64,000 bases of DNA from the NCBI GenBank assembly GCA_031256955.1, contig JAIRPP010000010.1, forward strand, positions 1 to 64,000. The letters are read 5' to 3'. The notes under the pieces were generated by a model. It had not been told where the DNA came from. It did not search any database and saw only the letters and a list, made by a program, of their open reading frames with translations. The position numbers were made by a program, and so were the translations under genes. Source of the DNA: Candidatus Methanoplasma sp. (GTDB lineage Archaea > Thermoplasmatota > Thermoplasmata > Methanomassiliicoccales > Methanomethylophilaceae). Shown here one piece after another: positions 34,268 through 43,631 of the stretch (the first letter of the stretch is position 1; every line of letters starts with the position of its first letter).

Positions 34268-35182
34268 ATGTCGGAAAGCCCCTTCCTCTCGGTGTACGGC
34301 CACGTGACCATAGATCAGATAATCTCCCTCAAAGAGTTCCCGGCGATCAACGAGTCCGTGGACGTGGTCTCCAAGAAGACCTCGCTCGGGGGGACCGGGA
34401 CGAACATAGCCGTCTCCGCCGCGAGGCTGGGAGTGCCTACGGCCATATGCGCCTTCGTCGGGGGGGACTTCCCGCCCGAGTTCATGAGCGAGATGGAGTC
34501 CTCCGGGCTGGACCTGCGGGACTTCAGGAAGGTCCCGCACATGGAGACGTCCCAGGCGCTGGTGTTCAACAACTCGTCGCTGGAGCAGAAGGTGGTGTTC
34601 CACCAGGGCCCCCAGGGCTGCGCCGGCTCCCTCGGGGTCAGGCTGACGGACATGGCCCGCCTCTCGAGGCATGCGCACTTCTGCACGGGCGAGCCCGCAT
34701 ATTACATATCTATAATGAGAGAGGTCGCGGGGCCGGGCAGGGAGATATCCGTGGACCCGTCCCAGGAGGTTTACAAGATGTGGTCCCGCGAGAGCCTCGA
34801 GGCCGCCCTCTCGCTATCCGACGCGCTGTTCTGCAACGAATACGAGGCGAAGGTCATCGAGAGGCTCCTGGGGATAAGCGACGTGATGGAGGTGGACAAG
34901 AGGCTCGTGGTCCGCACGGAAGGGGCTCGCGGGAGCACGGCGAAGATAGACGGGGAGATCGCGAGGATCCCCGCCATCAGGGGCGACGGCTTCATGGACG
35001 CCACCGGGGCGGGGGACGCGTACCGCGCCGGGTTCTACGCCGGGCTGTACAACGGGTACTCCGAGCGCGATTCGCTGGCGATCGCGTCCGCCGCGTCCTC
35101 GTTCGTGGTTGAGAAGGTCGGCGCGCTGGCTGGCGCCCCCACGTGGGAGGCCGCCCTGAAGCGGGCGCGGGAGCTCCTCTGA
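34268..35182 (+). CDS. PfkB-family sugar/nucleoside kinase
   Basis: A 304-residue ribokinase-fold enzyme. SLGGTGTNIAVSAARLG is PfkB motif 1, and DATGAGDAYRAGFYAGLYNG is motif 2 with the catalytic Asp of GAGD. VFHQGPQGCAG probably belongs to the lid. Its substrate is uncertain; archaeal homologues phosphorylate nucleosides or ribose. A TATA-like TTCTTTAAAG overlaps the end of the repeat-protein gene. Its stop overlaps the start of the AK6 gene by one base. Confidence 0.82.
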   Translation: MSESPFLSVYGHVTIDQIISLKEFPAINESVDVVSKKTSLGGTGTNIAVSAARLGVPTAICAFVGGDFPPEFMSEMESSGLDLRDFRKVPHMETSQALVFNNSSLEQKVVFHQGPQGCAGSLGVRLTDMARLSRHAHFCTGEPAYYISIMREVAGPGREISVDPSQEVYKMWSRESLEAALSLSDALFCNEYEAKVIERLLGISDVMEVDKRLVVRTEGARGSTAKIDGEIARIPAIRGDGFMDATGAGDAYRAGFYAGLYNGYSERDSLAIASAASSFVVEKVGALAGAPTWEAALKRARELL

Positions 35183-35718
35183 TGCCCCTGATCGCGATAA
35201 CCGGGACTCCCGGCACCGGCAAGACCTCCGTCTCGGAGGAGCTCAGGCGGAGGGGGAGGCGCGTGATAGACCTGAACGAGCACATACGCGACCGCGGCCT
35301 GCTCGGGGAGAGGGACGAGGAGAGGGACACGTACTGCGTGGACGCGGACGGATTGAGGGAGTCCCTCTCCGATCTGGCCGGCGGGGAGGGGGAGGCGGCG
35401 TTCGCGGAGGGGCACATGGCGCACTGCCTGGACTTCTCCGCCGCGATCGTCCTGAGATGCTCCCCGCGCGAGCTGGCCGCGAGGCTGGAGGCGAGGGGGT
35501 ACCCCCCTTCCAAGGTCAGGGAGAACGTCCAGGCGGAGGTCATAGACGTGATACTCTGCGAAGCGGCCGAATCGGGCGCGCCCGTCTACGAGATCGACTG
35601 CACGTCCATCGGGCCCTCCGCCGCCGCCGACGCGATAGAGGCGATCCTCGGCGGGGATACCGATAAATATCTGCCGGGCAATGTTAGCTGGCTGGGAGAG
35701 CTGGAGGAATGGTTCTAG
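35182..35718 (+). CDS. Adenylate kinase of the AK6/Fap7 type
   Basis: A 178-residue P-loop kinase with ITGTPGTGKTSVSEEL as Walker A, VIDLNEHIRDRGL as the NMP-binding helix and the family ending GNVSWLGELEEWF. AK6/Fap7 proteins act as adenylate kinases and assist small-subunit ribosome maturation in archaea and eukaryotes. It ends in TAG (35716-35718), the only accepted TAG stop among the genes of this window. The ATG of the next gene lies inside its last codons. Confidence 0.83.
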   Translation: MPLIAITGTPGTGKTSVSEELRRRGRRVIDLNEHIRDRGLLGERDEERDTYCVDADGLRESLSDLAGGEGEAAFAEGHMAHCLDFSAAIVLRCSPRELAARLEARGYPPSKVRENVQAEVIDVILCEAAESGAPVYEIDCTSIGPSAAADAIEAILGGDTDKYLPGNVSWLGELEEWF

Positions 35719-36344
35719 ACGGGCACAGAGGAAAAGCGGACTTCGCGCTGGCCCCGGTCGCCCGCAGGCTCATCGGCGTGAACCCGAATTTGATTTCCTG
35801 GATAGGGCTCGCCCTGGCGTTCGCCTCCGGGCTCTGCATGTATCTCAGCCATGGCAGGGAGTGGCTGCTCCCGGTCGGGGCGGCCCTGGTCATAGCCTCA
35901 GGGTACATGGACGCCCTGGACGGCAAGATCGCCAAGATGGCCGGCAAAGCCTCTAAGAAGGGCGACTACCTGGACCACGTGTTCGACAGGTACGCCGACG
36001 TCTTCATGATCGGCGGCGTGGCGTTCAGCGCGTGGTGCGACCCGTATCTGGGCATGCTCGCGCTGATAGGGGTGCTCCTGACGTCGTACATGGGGACCCA
36101 GGCGCAGGCCGTGGGCGCCCCGCGCCTTTACGCCGGGCTCCTGGGGAGGGCGGACCGCGTGGTCCTGAGCACCCTGTTCCCGTTGATTCAGTTCGCCATG
36201 GGCCTGGCGGGGCACCCGTCCTTCGAGATAGCCGGGCACTCGTTCTACTGGATGGAGGCCATGATGGCGTGGTTCGCGGTCGTCGGCAACCTGACGGCGG
36301 TCCAGCGGGGGATCTCCACATGGCGCAACATGTCCGGGGAGTGA
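35709..36344 (+). CDS. Archaetidylinositol phosphate synthase (CDP-alcohol phosphatidyltransferase)
   Basis: A 211-residue membrane enzyme. YMDALDGKIAKMAG followed by KKGDYLDHVFDRYAD is the CDP-alcohol motif D-x2-DG-x2-A-x8-G-x3-D-x3-D, with Lys in place of the usual Arg. Five to six helices follow. The best-matching archaeal role is transfer of CDP-archaeol to inositol-1-phosphate. It overlaps the AK6 gene by 10 nt. It ends four bases before the convergent priL gene. Confidence 0.82.
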   Translation: MVLDGHRGKADFALAPVARRLIGVNPNLISWIGLALAFASGLCMYLSHGREWLLPVGAALVIASGYMDALDGKIAKMAGKASKKGDYLDHVFDRYADVFMIGGVAFSAWCDPYLGMLALIGVLLTSYMGTQAQAVGAPRLYAGLLGRADRVVLSTLFPLIQFAMGLAGHPSFEIAGHSFYWMEAMMAWFAVVGNLTAVQRGISTWRNMSGE

Positions 36345-36347
36345 GGG

Positions 36348-37376
36348 TCACTGCCTCCCGGAATCCCGGGACTTCGCCCTGTAGTAGCTGAGGGGGTGGC
36401 TGACCGCGGCGCACAGCGCGTCCGGATCGTAGCATATCCCGTACGTCTTCATGGTGGCGCATTCCGGCGGGGTGTACCCCTCCCCGTCCCTGCCCCCGCT
36501 CGTTATATGCCTTATCTGGTATCCGGACTTGCCCTCGTCGAAGTCGGGGGACTGTGCGAACAGCGATATTATCTGCTCGTAGCTCAGGCCGAGCGAGTTG
36601 AGGAAGGACACCAGCGCGAACCTGGCGCTGTGCGGCAGGTTCATCCCGTTCTGCGCGCTGGCCAGTATCGACTTCATGCATGGGGGGAGGAGCCCCTCCC
36701 TCATGCCCTCCCCCCCGGTCGGGCTCAGCTCCTTCTTGAGCGCCGCCAGGGCCTTCGCCGCATCGTCGGCGACGGGCCCGAGCGCCTTCAGCAGCTCGGG
36801 GGGCATGCCTATGGGGAGCCCCTCCTCTATCTTGATCTGGATCGCGTTCTGGAGCAGGCGGCTGAACTTGGCCACGTCGAGGCAGACCTCCCCCCTCTTA
36901 AGATCGGAGTTCACCAGCTTCCATTCGGAAGCCTTCAGGGTGTGGGCGTATTTCAGATAGTCCGCGAAGTGCATGTATATCTTATCGGGGGCGGCGGGGT
37001 CGCGCCTGGACGCGATCCCGAGCTCCGTCGCGATGGGGATCGCCGACTCGCCGTCCACAGTCGACACGATCTCGCTCATGTGGGAGGCCTCCGCCAGGGC
37101 GTACCTCTTCGTGAGGAAGCGGTCGTCTATGCAGGACACGATCATCCTCGCGTAAGGGTACGAGAGCATCTCCACGGATCGGGAATACTCGTCGATAAGG
37201 ATGGCGTCGCCCACGCGGTGGGACTTTATGGCGTCTCGGACCCTCTCCATGCCGCGCTTCCGGGCGTCCTCGTACTGGGGCAGGTCCGACTGGGCCAGGT
37301 CCATCGGGTTCGTGTCTCCGACGCGCTCGATCGCATCCCTGAGGAAAGGGTATCTCGCGGCGCGCTGAGTGTCCAT
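36348..37376 (-). CDS. priL: DNA primase large subunit
   Basis: A 342-residue PriL. The helical N-terminal two thirds begin YPFLRDAIERVGDTNP. The C-terminal domain holds the four cysteines of the [4Fe-4S] cluster: in LLPPCMKSIL, PPECATMKTYGICYDPD and one further Cys (DALCAAVSHPLSYYR). It works with PriS, absent here, to make replication primers. The ATG at 37376 fits the family start. No partner gene is adjacent; it lies tail to tail with the lipid synthase gene. Confidence 0.9.
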   Translation of the reverse strand: MDTQRAARYPFLRDAIERVGDTNPMDLAQSDLPQYEDARKRGMERVRDAIKSHRVGDAILIDEYSRSVEMLSYPYARMIVSCIDDRFLTKRYALAEASHMSEIVSTVDGESAIPIATELGIASRRDPAAPDKIYMHFADYLKYAHTLKASEWKLVNSDLKRGEVCLDVAKFSRLLQNAIQIKIEEGLPIGMPPELLKALGPVADDAAKALAALKKELSPTGGEGMREGLLPPCMKSILASAQNGMNLPHSARFALVSFLNSLGLSYEQIISLFAQSPDFDEGKSGYQIRHITSGGRDGEGYTPPECATMKTYGICYDPDALCAAVSHPLSYYRAKSRDSGRQ

Positions 37377-37448
37377 GGGGATCCGAAGGGGTCTCGCTCA
37401 TTTAGCCTTTCTGAATCGCGGCGACGGCGGGCCTCCCCGCCGAGCGGG

Positions 37449-39053
37449 TCAGAAGCGCGCTATCCCTTCCAGCCCGTCCGCCACCGCGGGGTCGTCGAGG
37501 GCCGCCGCCAGCTCCGCCATGGACGCGTACGGCCTCTTGGTCACGATCCTCGCGGCCCTCTTCCTGCCTATCCCGGGCAGGGCCTCTATGGCGGACAGGG
37601 GCATGGAGTTAACGTCGAACGGGAAGCCCACCCCGGTCACCGACCTGAACCCGTGGCCGGTCACGAGCACGTCGCACATCTCCTCGGTCTCCATCTTATA
37701 CGGGACCCCGACCAGGAGGGGATAGGATCCGATCTGCCTACCGAACGTGCTGTTCCCGTCCCTGACCTCCATGTACACCCCCCTCAGGACCGTGCCGACG
37801 GGCACCGTCCTCGCGAGCATCTCGCGGTCTATCTCTCCCCTGACTGCCTCCTTGAACCTCCTGAACGAGCGCTGGTCCGCCCCCGCCCTGAACTCCCTCC
37901 TGGACGGCATGACCTGCCTTATGTTTATGCGGCGGAGGAGCAGCCCCTCCGAAAGCATCGACCTCAGCAGATCCATGTTCGCCTTGTACGTGGAGGCGGT
38001 CTCGCCGTCGAGCCCGCAGACGAAGTTGAGCCCGGGGAGCATGTTCGGCATGCCGTTGGCCCCCCTGTCCCTCCCGATGCGGTTTATGGCCCTGACCGCG
38101 TCCATCGCCTGCTCGGCGGAGCTGTTCAGGTTGTTCCTCCCGCGGACCTCCGGATCGGCGGATTCGAGGCCTAGGGCGAGGACGTTGCCGGGGGTGCAGC
38201 ATTCCGCGATGGACCTCATGGCCCTCTCGGACTCCTCCGGATGGGTGGAGATGACGGCGGGGTTGGCGTTGTCCACGTGGAGGACCTCGAACCCCAGGGC
38301 CCTCAGGCCCTCGAACAGCTCCCTGACGGTCCCCGGGTCCGGGCGGGGGACCTCCCCCTCGTCCGCCCCGTAGGAGACTATGCATGTCTGCCCCCCGACC
38401 CTCAGGTTGCGCACGCCGAGGGCCCTGAGCCTCGAAGCCTCCGCGATCACGTCCCCGGGGGCCCTCGCCAGAGGCCTGCCCTTGAGGGGCTCCACGCAGA
38501 AGGAGCATCCCCCGCTGAGGTGCCTGTGGCATCCGCGATACGTCTCCACCTCGGCTATGAGGGGCATGGGGAAGTCCGGATGGCTCCTGACCGCCTCCGC
38601 GCCCCTGACCATCCACTCGTTCCATTCGCCCAGGCTCCTGAGCCTGTCGGAGGCTCCTCTTCCGGAGACGGCGTCGTAGACGGAGGCGGCCAGGTCGCGG
38701 GTCGCGGCCAGGTCGAACCCCTCCGATATGCGGGAAGAGGCGGCGGACCCCCCTATGATCCTGAAGCCGCCCAGGCGCGGGGCCAGGGCCGCCAGCTCTT
38801 TGAGGGACATGGGCATGGACCTGAGGTATTTTCCCGGGACGGTGTTCCCGGAGAGCACCGCGGTCACGTCCGCGTCGGGTAGGGCGAGCCCTTTTCGGAT
38901 CATGTCGACGGTGACGTATTCCGCGCAGGCGCCCGCGTCCAGGGCCGCGCCGAACACGGCCCTCGCCATGGGGGATATGTACGGGGGCACGCCCAGCGAT
39001 GCTGGATCGTCTATGTATCCGTCGATGACGAGGACCTTCGTCTCATGGGCCAT
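37449..39053 (-). CDS. Radical SAM protein with C-terminal helix-hairpin-helix
   Basis: A 534-residue protein. The N-terminal 140 residues (VLVIDGYIDDPASLG, then a cobalamin-like Rossmann pattern) precede the radical SAM core. CHRHLSGGCSFCVEP carries the cluster cysteines, spaced more widely than the usual CxxxCxxC, and NLRVGGQTCIVSYG and GLESADPEVRGRNN are core strands. Near the end, ALPGIGRKRAARIVTKRPYA is a helix-hairpin-helix motif that suggests DNA or RNA binding. The combination matches a conserved archaeal family (annotated as Fe-S oxidoreductase) whose reaction is unknown. Confidence 0.83.
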   Translation of the reverse strand: MAHETKVLVIDGYIDDPASLGVPPYISPMARAVFGAALDAGACAEYVTVDMIRKGLALPDADVTAVLSGNTVPGKYLRSMPMSLKELAALAPRLGGFRIIGGSAASSRISEGFDLAATRDLAASVYDAVSGRGASDRLRSLGEWNEWMVRGAEAVRSHPDFPMPLIAEVETYRGCHRHLSGGCSFCVEPLKGRPLARAPGDVIAEASRLRALGVRNLRVGGQTCIVSYGADEGEVPRPDPGTVRELFEGLRALGFEVLHVDNANPAVISTHPEESERAMRSIAECCTPGNVLALGLESADPEVRGRNNLNSSAEQAMDAVRAINRIGRDRGANGMPNMLPGLNFVCGLDGETASTYKANMDLLRSMLSEGLLLRRINIRQVMPSRREFRAGADQRSFRRFKEAVRGEIDREMLARTVPVGTVLRGVYMEVRDGNSTFGRQIGSYPLLVGVPYKMETEEMCDVLVTGHGFRSVTGVGFPFDVNSMPLSAIEALPGIGRKRAARIVTKRPYASMAELAAALDDPAVADGLEGIARF

Positions 39054-39129
39054 GGGTGACGCAAGCGGGGCGGATGTATATCATGGATGCGCCCGGCGGC
39101 GGGCTCGGGGCGTGAAAGGGAAGAAAATC

Positions 39130-39152
39130 CCGCCCCCCGTCGCGGGGGGCGG
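39130..39152 (-). terminator. Terminator of the BspA-like gene
   Basis: A perfect 10-bp GC stem, CCGCCCCCCG/CGGGGGGCGG, with a 3-nt loop lies 14 bases past the stop. On the minus strand it is followed by GATTTTCTT. This is the clearest hairpin-plus-T terminator in the window. Confidence 0.6.
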
Positions 39153-39166
39153 ATGTTTGGACTCGA

Positions 39167-41902
39167 TCAGGGCCACGTCACCGGGCGGTTCCAGTTCCAG
39201 TTAGCCCCCCACCCGGGCGGAGCGGGCGGGCCGGGGTACTCGGCCGTGATATACAGAGACGAGCAGGCGCCGAACGCTTCGGCGCCTATGACGTCCACGC
39301 TGATCGGGATGAAGACGCTGTCGAGAGACATGCATCCGTAGAACGCCTGTTGCCCTATGCTCTTCAGCGCAGAGGGCAGGATCAGCGAGCCGTCGATGGC
39401 TCTGCAGTGCGCGAACGCCGAATCCCCTATGCTTTCCAAAGCGCCGCCGGCGTCGAAGGACAGCGCGATGATCTTGGCGCAGGAATCGAAGGCGCTCTTC
39501 CCGATGGTCTTCACGCTCGCGGGGATCGACAGGGCGCTCTCTATCCCCTTGCAGCCGCTGAACGCCTCAACCCCTATGCTCTCCAGGACGCTGCCTGTTT
39601 CGAAGCGCAGCCCCGTTAGCTTCTCGCATCTGATGAACGCATTGTCCCCAATAGTTTTCACGCTCGAAGGTATGGCGAGATCCCCGCCGAGCCCGGAGCA
39701 TTCGTTGAACGCCCCGACGCCGATGCTCGTCGGCAGGCATCCCGCCGGGAACGTCAGGCTGTCGAGCCCGGAGCATCTGGAGAACACGCCGTTAGCGACG
39801 GCCGTCAGGCCTACGGGCAGGACCAGCGCCCCGTCCAGGCCGGAGCATCCGGCGAACGCGTACTGGCCGATGCTGGCGAGGCTCCCCGCGAAGGAGAGGC
39901 CGCCCAGCCCGGAACATCCGTTGAACGCGTATTGCCCGATGGACGTCACTCTAGCGGGTATCTCCAGAGCTATGTTCGGATCGCCGCTCTGGCCTGCGTT
40001 CAGGCCGGTGCAGTTCTGGAATGCGCTGCTCCCTATGGTCACGGACTTGCCGGGAGTGGCGAAATGCAGGGCGCTCAGCGCAGAGCAGCCGTTGAACGCA
40101 TTGCCCCCTATGCTCGTCACGCTGGCCGGGATCGTGAGAGCCGTGCCGAGATCCGTGCAGCCTCTGAACGCGTAGTTGCCGATGGTCGAAAGCGCCCCGG
40201 AGGGATCTAGCGATAGCGAATCCATGCCCGCGCAGTCCTGGAAGGCGTAATTCCCTATGCTCGTCACGCTGGCCGGGATCGAGAGATCTCCGTCGAGGCC
40301 GGTGCAGCCGCTGAACGAATAGTTGCCTATGCTGACCAGGCTGGAGGGCAGATCGAGGGCTGTGAGGCCGGTGCAGCCGCTGAACGCGTAGTTGCCGATA
40401 GACGTGATCGTCTCGGGAAGGTATATCCCCGTCATGGCGCACCCGCTGAACGCGCCCGACGCGGCGTTAGAGCTGGCCTGGACGGAAGTCACCTTGTAAC
40501 CGAGGCGGTACTCGGGGATCACGACCGCCGCGGACGTGTCCGCGGTCCCTTTGGAGACGGCGTAGGCCGCCGTCCCCGTGTAGAGCAGATCGGGGGTCCC
40601 CGCCCAGTACGCGTACAGGGCCAGGTCGCTGTCGCGGGTCCAGTCGCCGGACTGCGGGTACGGGGTCACGTTCGCGACGACCGCGGCGGATCCCGGCGTC
40701 GAATTCACTCCGCCGATCTTCAGGAACCACCCGCCGAAGTCGTACGGCGCCCTGACGGGCTCCAGCAGCTGATAGGGCTGGTCGTAGTAGAACCAATCCT
40801 CTTCCGTCGGACCCTCCCCGCTCGCCAGCGGGAAGTGGTATGTGACCCTGTACCTGGCGGCGTCCCACTTGGCGTACAGCGTCATGCTCTCGGTGACGGG
40901 GTCTGAGAAGTTCCAGGCCTCTGTGCCCCCGGGATCCCTGTGCCATCCGCCGAAGTCGTATCCCGTCCTGGTCGGAGGCGGAGACGGAGCGGATATCGCC
41001 GATCCGTGCTCTATGTCGGAGACCTGCGACGCGGGGGACCCGTTCTGCGGGTCGAACGTCACCGCGTACCTGTTCAGCTCCCACTTGGCGTACAGCGTCA
41101 TGCTCCCGGTGACGGGGTCTGAGAAGTTCCAGGCCATGGTGCACTCGGAATCCGAATACCATCCGTCGAAGCCGTATCCCTCCCTGGTCGGAGGAGGAGA
41201 CGGAGCGGATATCGCCGATCCGGGGATCACTCCCGTGGCCGAGGGGACGGGAGACCCTCCCTTGGAGTCGAAGGTCACCGTGCACGCGCTCAGGCTCCAC
41301 CCCGCGTACAGGGTTACGTTCCCGGTCACGCGGTCGGAGGCGAAGCTCCACGCGTTGACGCACGATGCCTCCTTGTACCATCTGTCGAAGGAGTATCCGC
41401 TCCTCGACGGGGACGGGGGCGCGACTATGCGCGAGTTGTAGTCCACGCCCGTGATCTGGGGCAATGTGGATCCCCCTCTCGTGTCGAAGGTCACGGTGTA
41501 CGAGGGCTCGTCGATGGCTCCCAGCGTCTCCCATCCGGCGTACAGGGTGACGTCGGCGTCGCGGACGAGGTCGGTTTCGAAATCCCACGCGTTGACGCAC
41601 GAGGCTTCCTTGTACCATCCCGCGAAGGAGTACCCCGCCCTGAACGGGGCCGAGGGCTCCGGAGCCCTGGAATCGGGGTATACCGCCTGAGAGGGCACGT
41701 AGGAGCCGCCCTGGCTGTCAAAATAGACCGTGTAACGGGCCGGAGGCGAGTACGGCCCCCCCCCCTCTGAGCAACCGCACTCGCCGTCGGCCGCCTCCAT
41801 GACGGCGAAGACGGATGTGGCGATGGTAGCTATAGACAATATGGCGATCGCGATTATGAGAATGCGCTTCTTTCTGTCTTCGTTGTCATCCTTACGGCCC
41901 AT
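39167..41902 (-). CDS. BspA-like surface protein with Flg_new and leucine-rich repeats
   Basis: A 911-residue surface protein. After a basic start (MGRKDDNEDRKK) one hydrophobic helix (about 14-34) anchors it with the rest outside. Four Listeria-Bacteroides repeats of about 70 residues (each VxFDSxGGS to LYAxW) and one divergent copy run to about residue 420. Seventeen LRR_5 units with the pattern SIGxxAFxxCxxL follow. It probably adheres to host or microbial surfaces. ATG at 41902 is chosen because GGGGAG lies just upstream; a GTG at 41920 is also in frame. Repeats three and four are most alike, suggesting recent duplication. Confidence 0.85.
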   Translation of the reverse strand: MGRKDDNEDRKKRILIIAIAILSIATIATSVFAVMEAADGECGCSEGGGPYSPPARYTVYFDSQGGSYVPSQAVYPDSRAPEPSAPFRAGYSFAGWYKEASCVNAWDFETDLVRDADVTLYAGWETLGAIDEPSYTVTFDTRGGSTLPQITGVDYNSRIVAPPSPSRSGYSFDRWYKEASCVNAWSFASDRVTGNVTLYAGWSLSACTVTFDSKGGSPVPSATGVIPGSAISAPSPPPTREGYGFDGWYSDSECTMAWNFSDPVTGSMTLYAKWELNRYAVTFDPQNGSPASQVSDIEHGSAISAPSPPPTRTGYDFGGWHRDPGGTEAWNFSDPVTESMTLYAKWDAARYRVTYHFPLASGEGPTEEDWFYYDQPYQLLEPVRAPYDFGGWFLKIGGVNSTPGSAAVVANVTPYPQSGDWTRDSDLALYAYWAGTPDLLYTGTAAYAVSKGTADTSAAVVIPEYRLGYKVTSVQASSNAASGAFSGCAMTGIYLPETITSIGNYAFSGCTGLTALDLPSSLVSIGNYSFSGCTGLDGDLSIPASVTSIGNYAFQDCAGMDSLSLDPSGALSTIGNYAFRGCTDLGTALTIPASVTSIGGNAFNGCSALSALHFATPGKSVTIGSSAFQNCTGLNAGQSGDPNIALEIPARVTSIGQYAFNGCSGLGGLSFAGSLASIGQYAFAGCSGLDGALVLPVGLTAVANGVFSRCSGLDSLTFPAGCLPTSIGVGAFNECSGLGGDLAIPSSVKTIGDNAFIRCEKLTGLRFETGSVLESIGVEAFSGCKGIESALSIPASVKTIGKSAFDSCAKIIALSFDAGGALESIGDSAFAHCRAIDGSLILPSALKSIGQQAFYGCMSLDSVFIPISVDVIGAEAFGACSSLYITAEYPGPPAPPGWGANWNWNRPVTWP

Positions 41903-42131
41903 TGGGACTCCCCCCGACACCGATTCCCCATTATTCAGGTGCGGCTATTTCAAACAGAGTTCCCTTCAGACGGACCCGGGCGAGATGAGATATGGCGCAT
42001 CCGATCATATTCCTCATTGTCTGCGGCATCGCCAACGTCTAACCGGCCAACTCGCTCTTTTTAAAACGCCCGCGGAATCCGGCGCAAAGCCTCACCCAAA
42101 GGTGATATAGCTCCCGCGGCGATCCGGTCGC

Positions 42132-42719
42132 ATGGACGGAAAGACGGTTTGGGACCTGATGGGCACGGGCGAGGAATGGGGGCCCGACACGCCCGGCATA
42201 GACGAGTTCAACCGCGCCAACCTGGCGTGCTCGAACATGTTGATCAGGTACAACTCGACACCCATGGCCCCGGAGGGCCGCAGGGCGCTGCTCTCCGAGA
42301 TCCTCGGCAAGCCCGTCGATCCCGGCACGAAGGTCGTCCCCCCGTTCAGCTGCGACCTCGGCAGGAACATAACCCTCGGGAGGGGGGTCCTCATAAACTA
42401 CGGGTGCGCGCTCCTCGACTGCGCCGAGATACGCATAGGGGACCACGTCCTGATCGGGCCCGGAGTCAACATAGTCACCGCCGACCATCCGATGGACCAC
42501 GTGAAGAGGAGGTCTTGGATCACCAGCAGCAGGCCCGTGGAGATAGGGGACGACGTATGGATCGGGGCGGGCGCGACGATAAAATCGGGAGTGACCGTCG
42601 GGGCGAGGGCGGTGATCGGGGCGGGATCCGTCGTGGTGAGGGACGTGCCCCCGGACGCCGTGTCCGCCGGCAATCCCGCGAGGATCCTGAGGGCCGCCGG
42701 TCCGAGCGGGGGCGCGTGA
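42132..42719 (+). CDS. Hexapeptide-repeat acetyltransferase (maltose O-acetyltransferase-like)
   Basis: A 195-residue left-handed beta-helix enzyme. The N-terminal helix region (about 1-70) resembles sugar O-acetyltransferases; ITLGRGVLINYGCALLDCAE, IGDHVLIGPGVNIVTADHP with the catalytic His, and DVWIGAGATIKSGVTVG are the hexapeptide turns. PPDAVSAGNPARILR is the usual acetyl-CoA-binding end. It acetylates a sugar or related small molecule; the acceptor is unknown. It stands alone between the BspA-like gene and a small unknown gene. Confidence 0.87.
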   Translation: MDGKTVWDLMGTGEEWGPDTPGIDEFNRANLACSNMLIRYNSTPMAPEGRRALLSEILGKPVDPGTKVVPPFSCDLGRNITLGRGVLINYGCALLDCAEIRIGDHVLIGPGVNIVTADHPMDHVKRRSWITSSRPVEIGDDVWIGAGATIKSGVTVGARAVIGAGSVVVRDVPPDAVSAGNPARILRAAGPSGGA

Positions 42720-42830
42720 GGCGGGCGGGCGCCTGGTGGGAGGCTCCGGTTTCGTTTTCCCACCGAGCCCCTTTAAAAAGTCCAAGAGTATTAAATAATA
42801 TAATTGGGTCACAGGTCTGGAGATAATCTA

Positions 42831-43178
42831 TTGGCCACAAGCACGCGTCCGTCATCGCCGGACAACAAATACAAGCCGTCGCCCAACAAGCAGAACACTA
42901 AGAAATCCAAGGCCCGGGAGGGGTCCAAGAGGCAGTCGATGCTGAACACGCACAGGCTCCAGCCTTTTAAATACGACATGAACGAGATCCTCTCTTCTTC
43001 ATCCATGGATCCCGCCAAATCCTCGTCCCTCCTCGCATCCGTCATAGCCAAGGCGTCCCGAACCTCCACCAGGGAGGCGAAGGAGTTCGTCAAGACGTAC
43101 CTCGACGCGGGGGACATCACCAAGGACGAATACGACCGCATCGCCAGGCTGATGGACAAATACAGCAAATACCGCTGA
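42831..43178 (+). CDS. Small basic protein of unknown function
   Basis: A 115-residue protein. The first 60 residues are Lys/Ser/Pro-rich and look disordered; the rest (SSLLASVIAKASRTSTREAK, then FVKTYLDAGDITKDEYDRIA) forms two or three helices. The TTG at 42831 is preferred: GGAG lies 8 bases upstream and TATA-like TTAAATAATATAA at 42791-42803 fits. A TTG at 42804 would sit on the promoter. Six bases separate it from the PPC-domain gene, so they may be co-transcribed. No family is recognised. Confidence 0.6.
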   Translation: MATSTRPSSPDNKYKPSPNKQNTKKSKAREGSKRQSMLNTHRLQPFKYDMNEILSSSSMDPAKSSSLLASVIAKASRTSTREAKEFVKTYLDAGDITKDEYDRIARLMDKYSKYR

Positions 43179-43184
43179 TGGGAC

Positions 43185-43631
43185 ATGAAGTCTGCCGAAG
43201 CCTCTCTCGGGCGCGTGTTCGTTTTAAGGCTCGAGGCCGGAGAGGTCTTGCATGAGGCCATAGAGGGGTTCGCCCGCGCCAACGGCGTTAGAAGCGCGCT
43301 TTTGACAGCGACGGGGGGCATAGGCCCGGGATCCAGGATCACCGTGGGGCCCAAGGACCTCCCGGGGGACGAGATTGTGGCCGAGACGGCTACCCTGGAC
43401 AAGCCTCACGAGCTCACCGCCACGGGCACGCTGTTCCCGGACGAGGACGGGAACCCCATGATCCACATGCATGGATCCGCGGGCAGGGACGGAACCGTCG
43501 TCACGGGATGCCTGAGGGCGGGGGTTATCGCGTGGCTGGTGCTGGAAGTGACCATCGCGGAGATCTCCGGCGACGGCATGGTTCGGAGGACGGACCCTAG
43601 GTCCGGCATGAAGATCCTCTCGATAGAGTGA
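43185..43631 (+). CDS. PPC (DUF296) domain protein
   Basis: A 148-residue protein covering one PPC domain. VFVLRLEAGEVLHEAIEGFA opens it, ALLTATGGIGPGSRITVG and DGNPMIHMHGSAGRDG follow, and GCLRAGVIAWLVLEVTIAEI forms the trimer strand. In plants the domain is joined to AT-hooks; prokaryotic stand-alone forms are trimeric and of uncertain role, with proposed DNA binding. The conserved histidines in IHMHGS are a possible metal site. It abuts the convergent Zn-ribbon gene with no gap. Confidence 0.8.
   Translation: MKSAEASLGRVFVLRLEAGEVLHEAIEGFARANGVRSALLTATGGIGPGSRITVGPKDLPGDEIVAETATLDKPHELTATGTLFPDEDGNPMIHMHGSAGRDGTVVTGCLRAGVIAWLVLEVTIAEISGDGMVRRTDPRSGMKILSIE

Noticed and set aside
39167-41902. 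Tandem DNA repeats as a mobile or CRISPR element
   Set aside because: The repetition follows protein repeats (Flg_new and LRR_5) in one open frame with a normal start and terminator.
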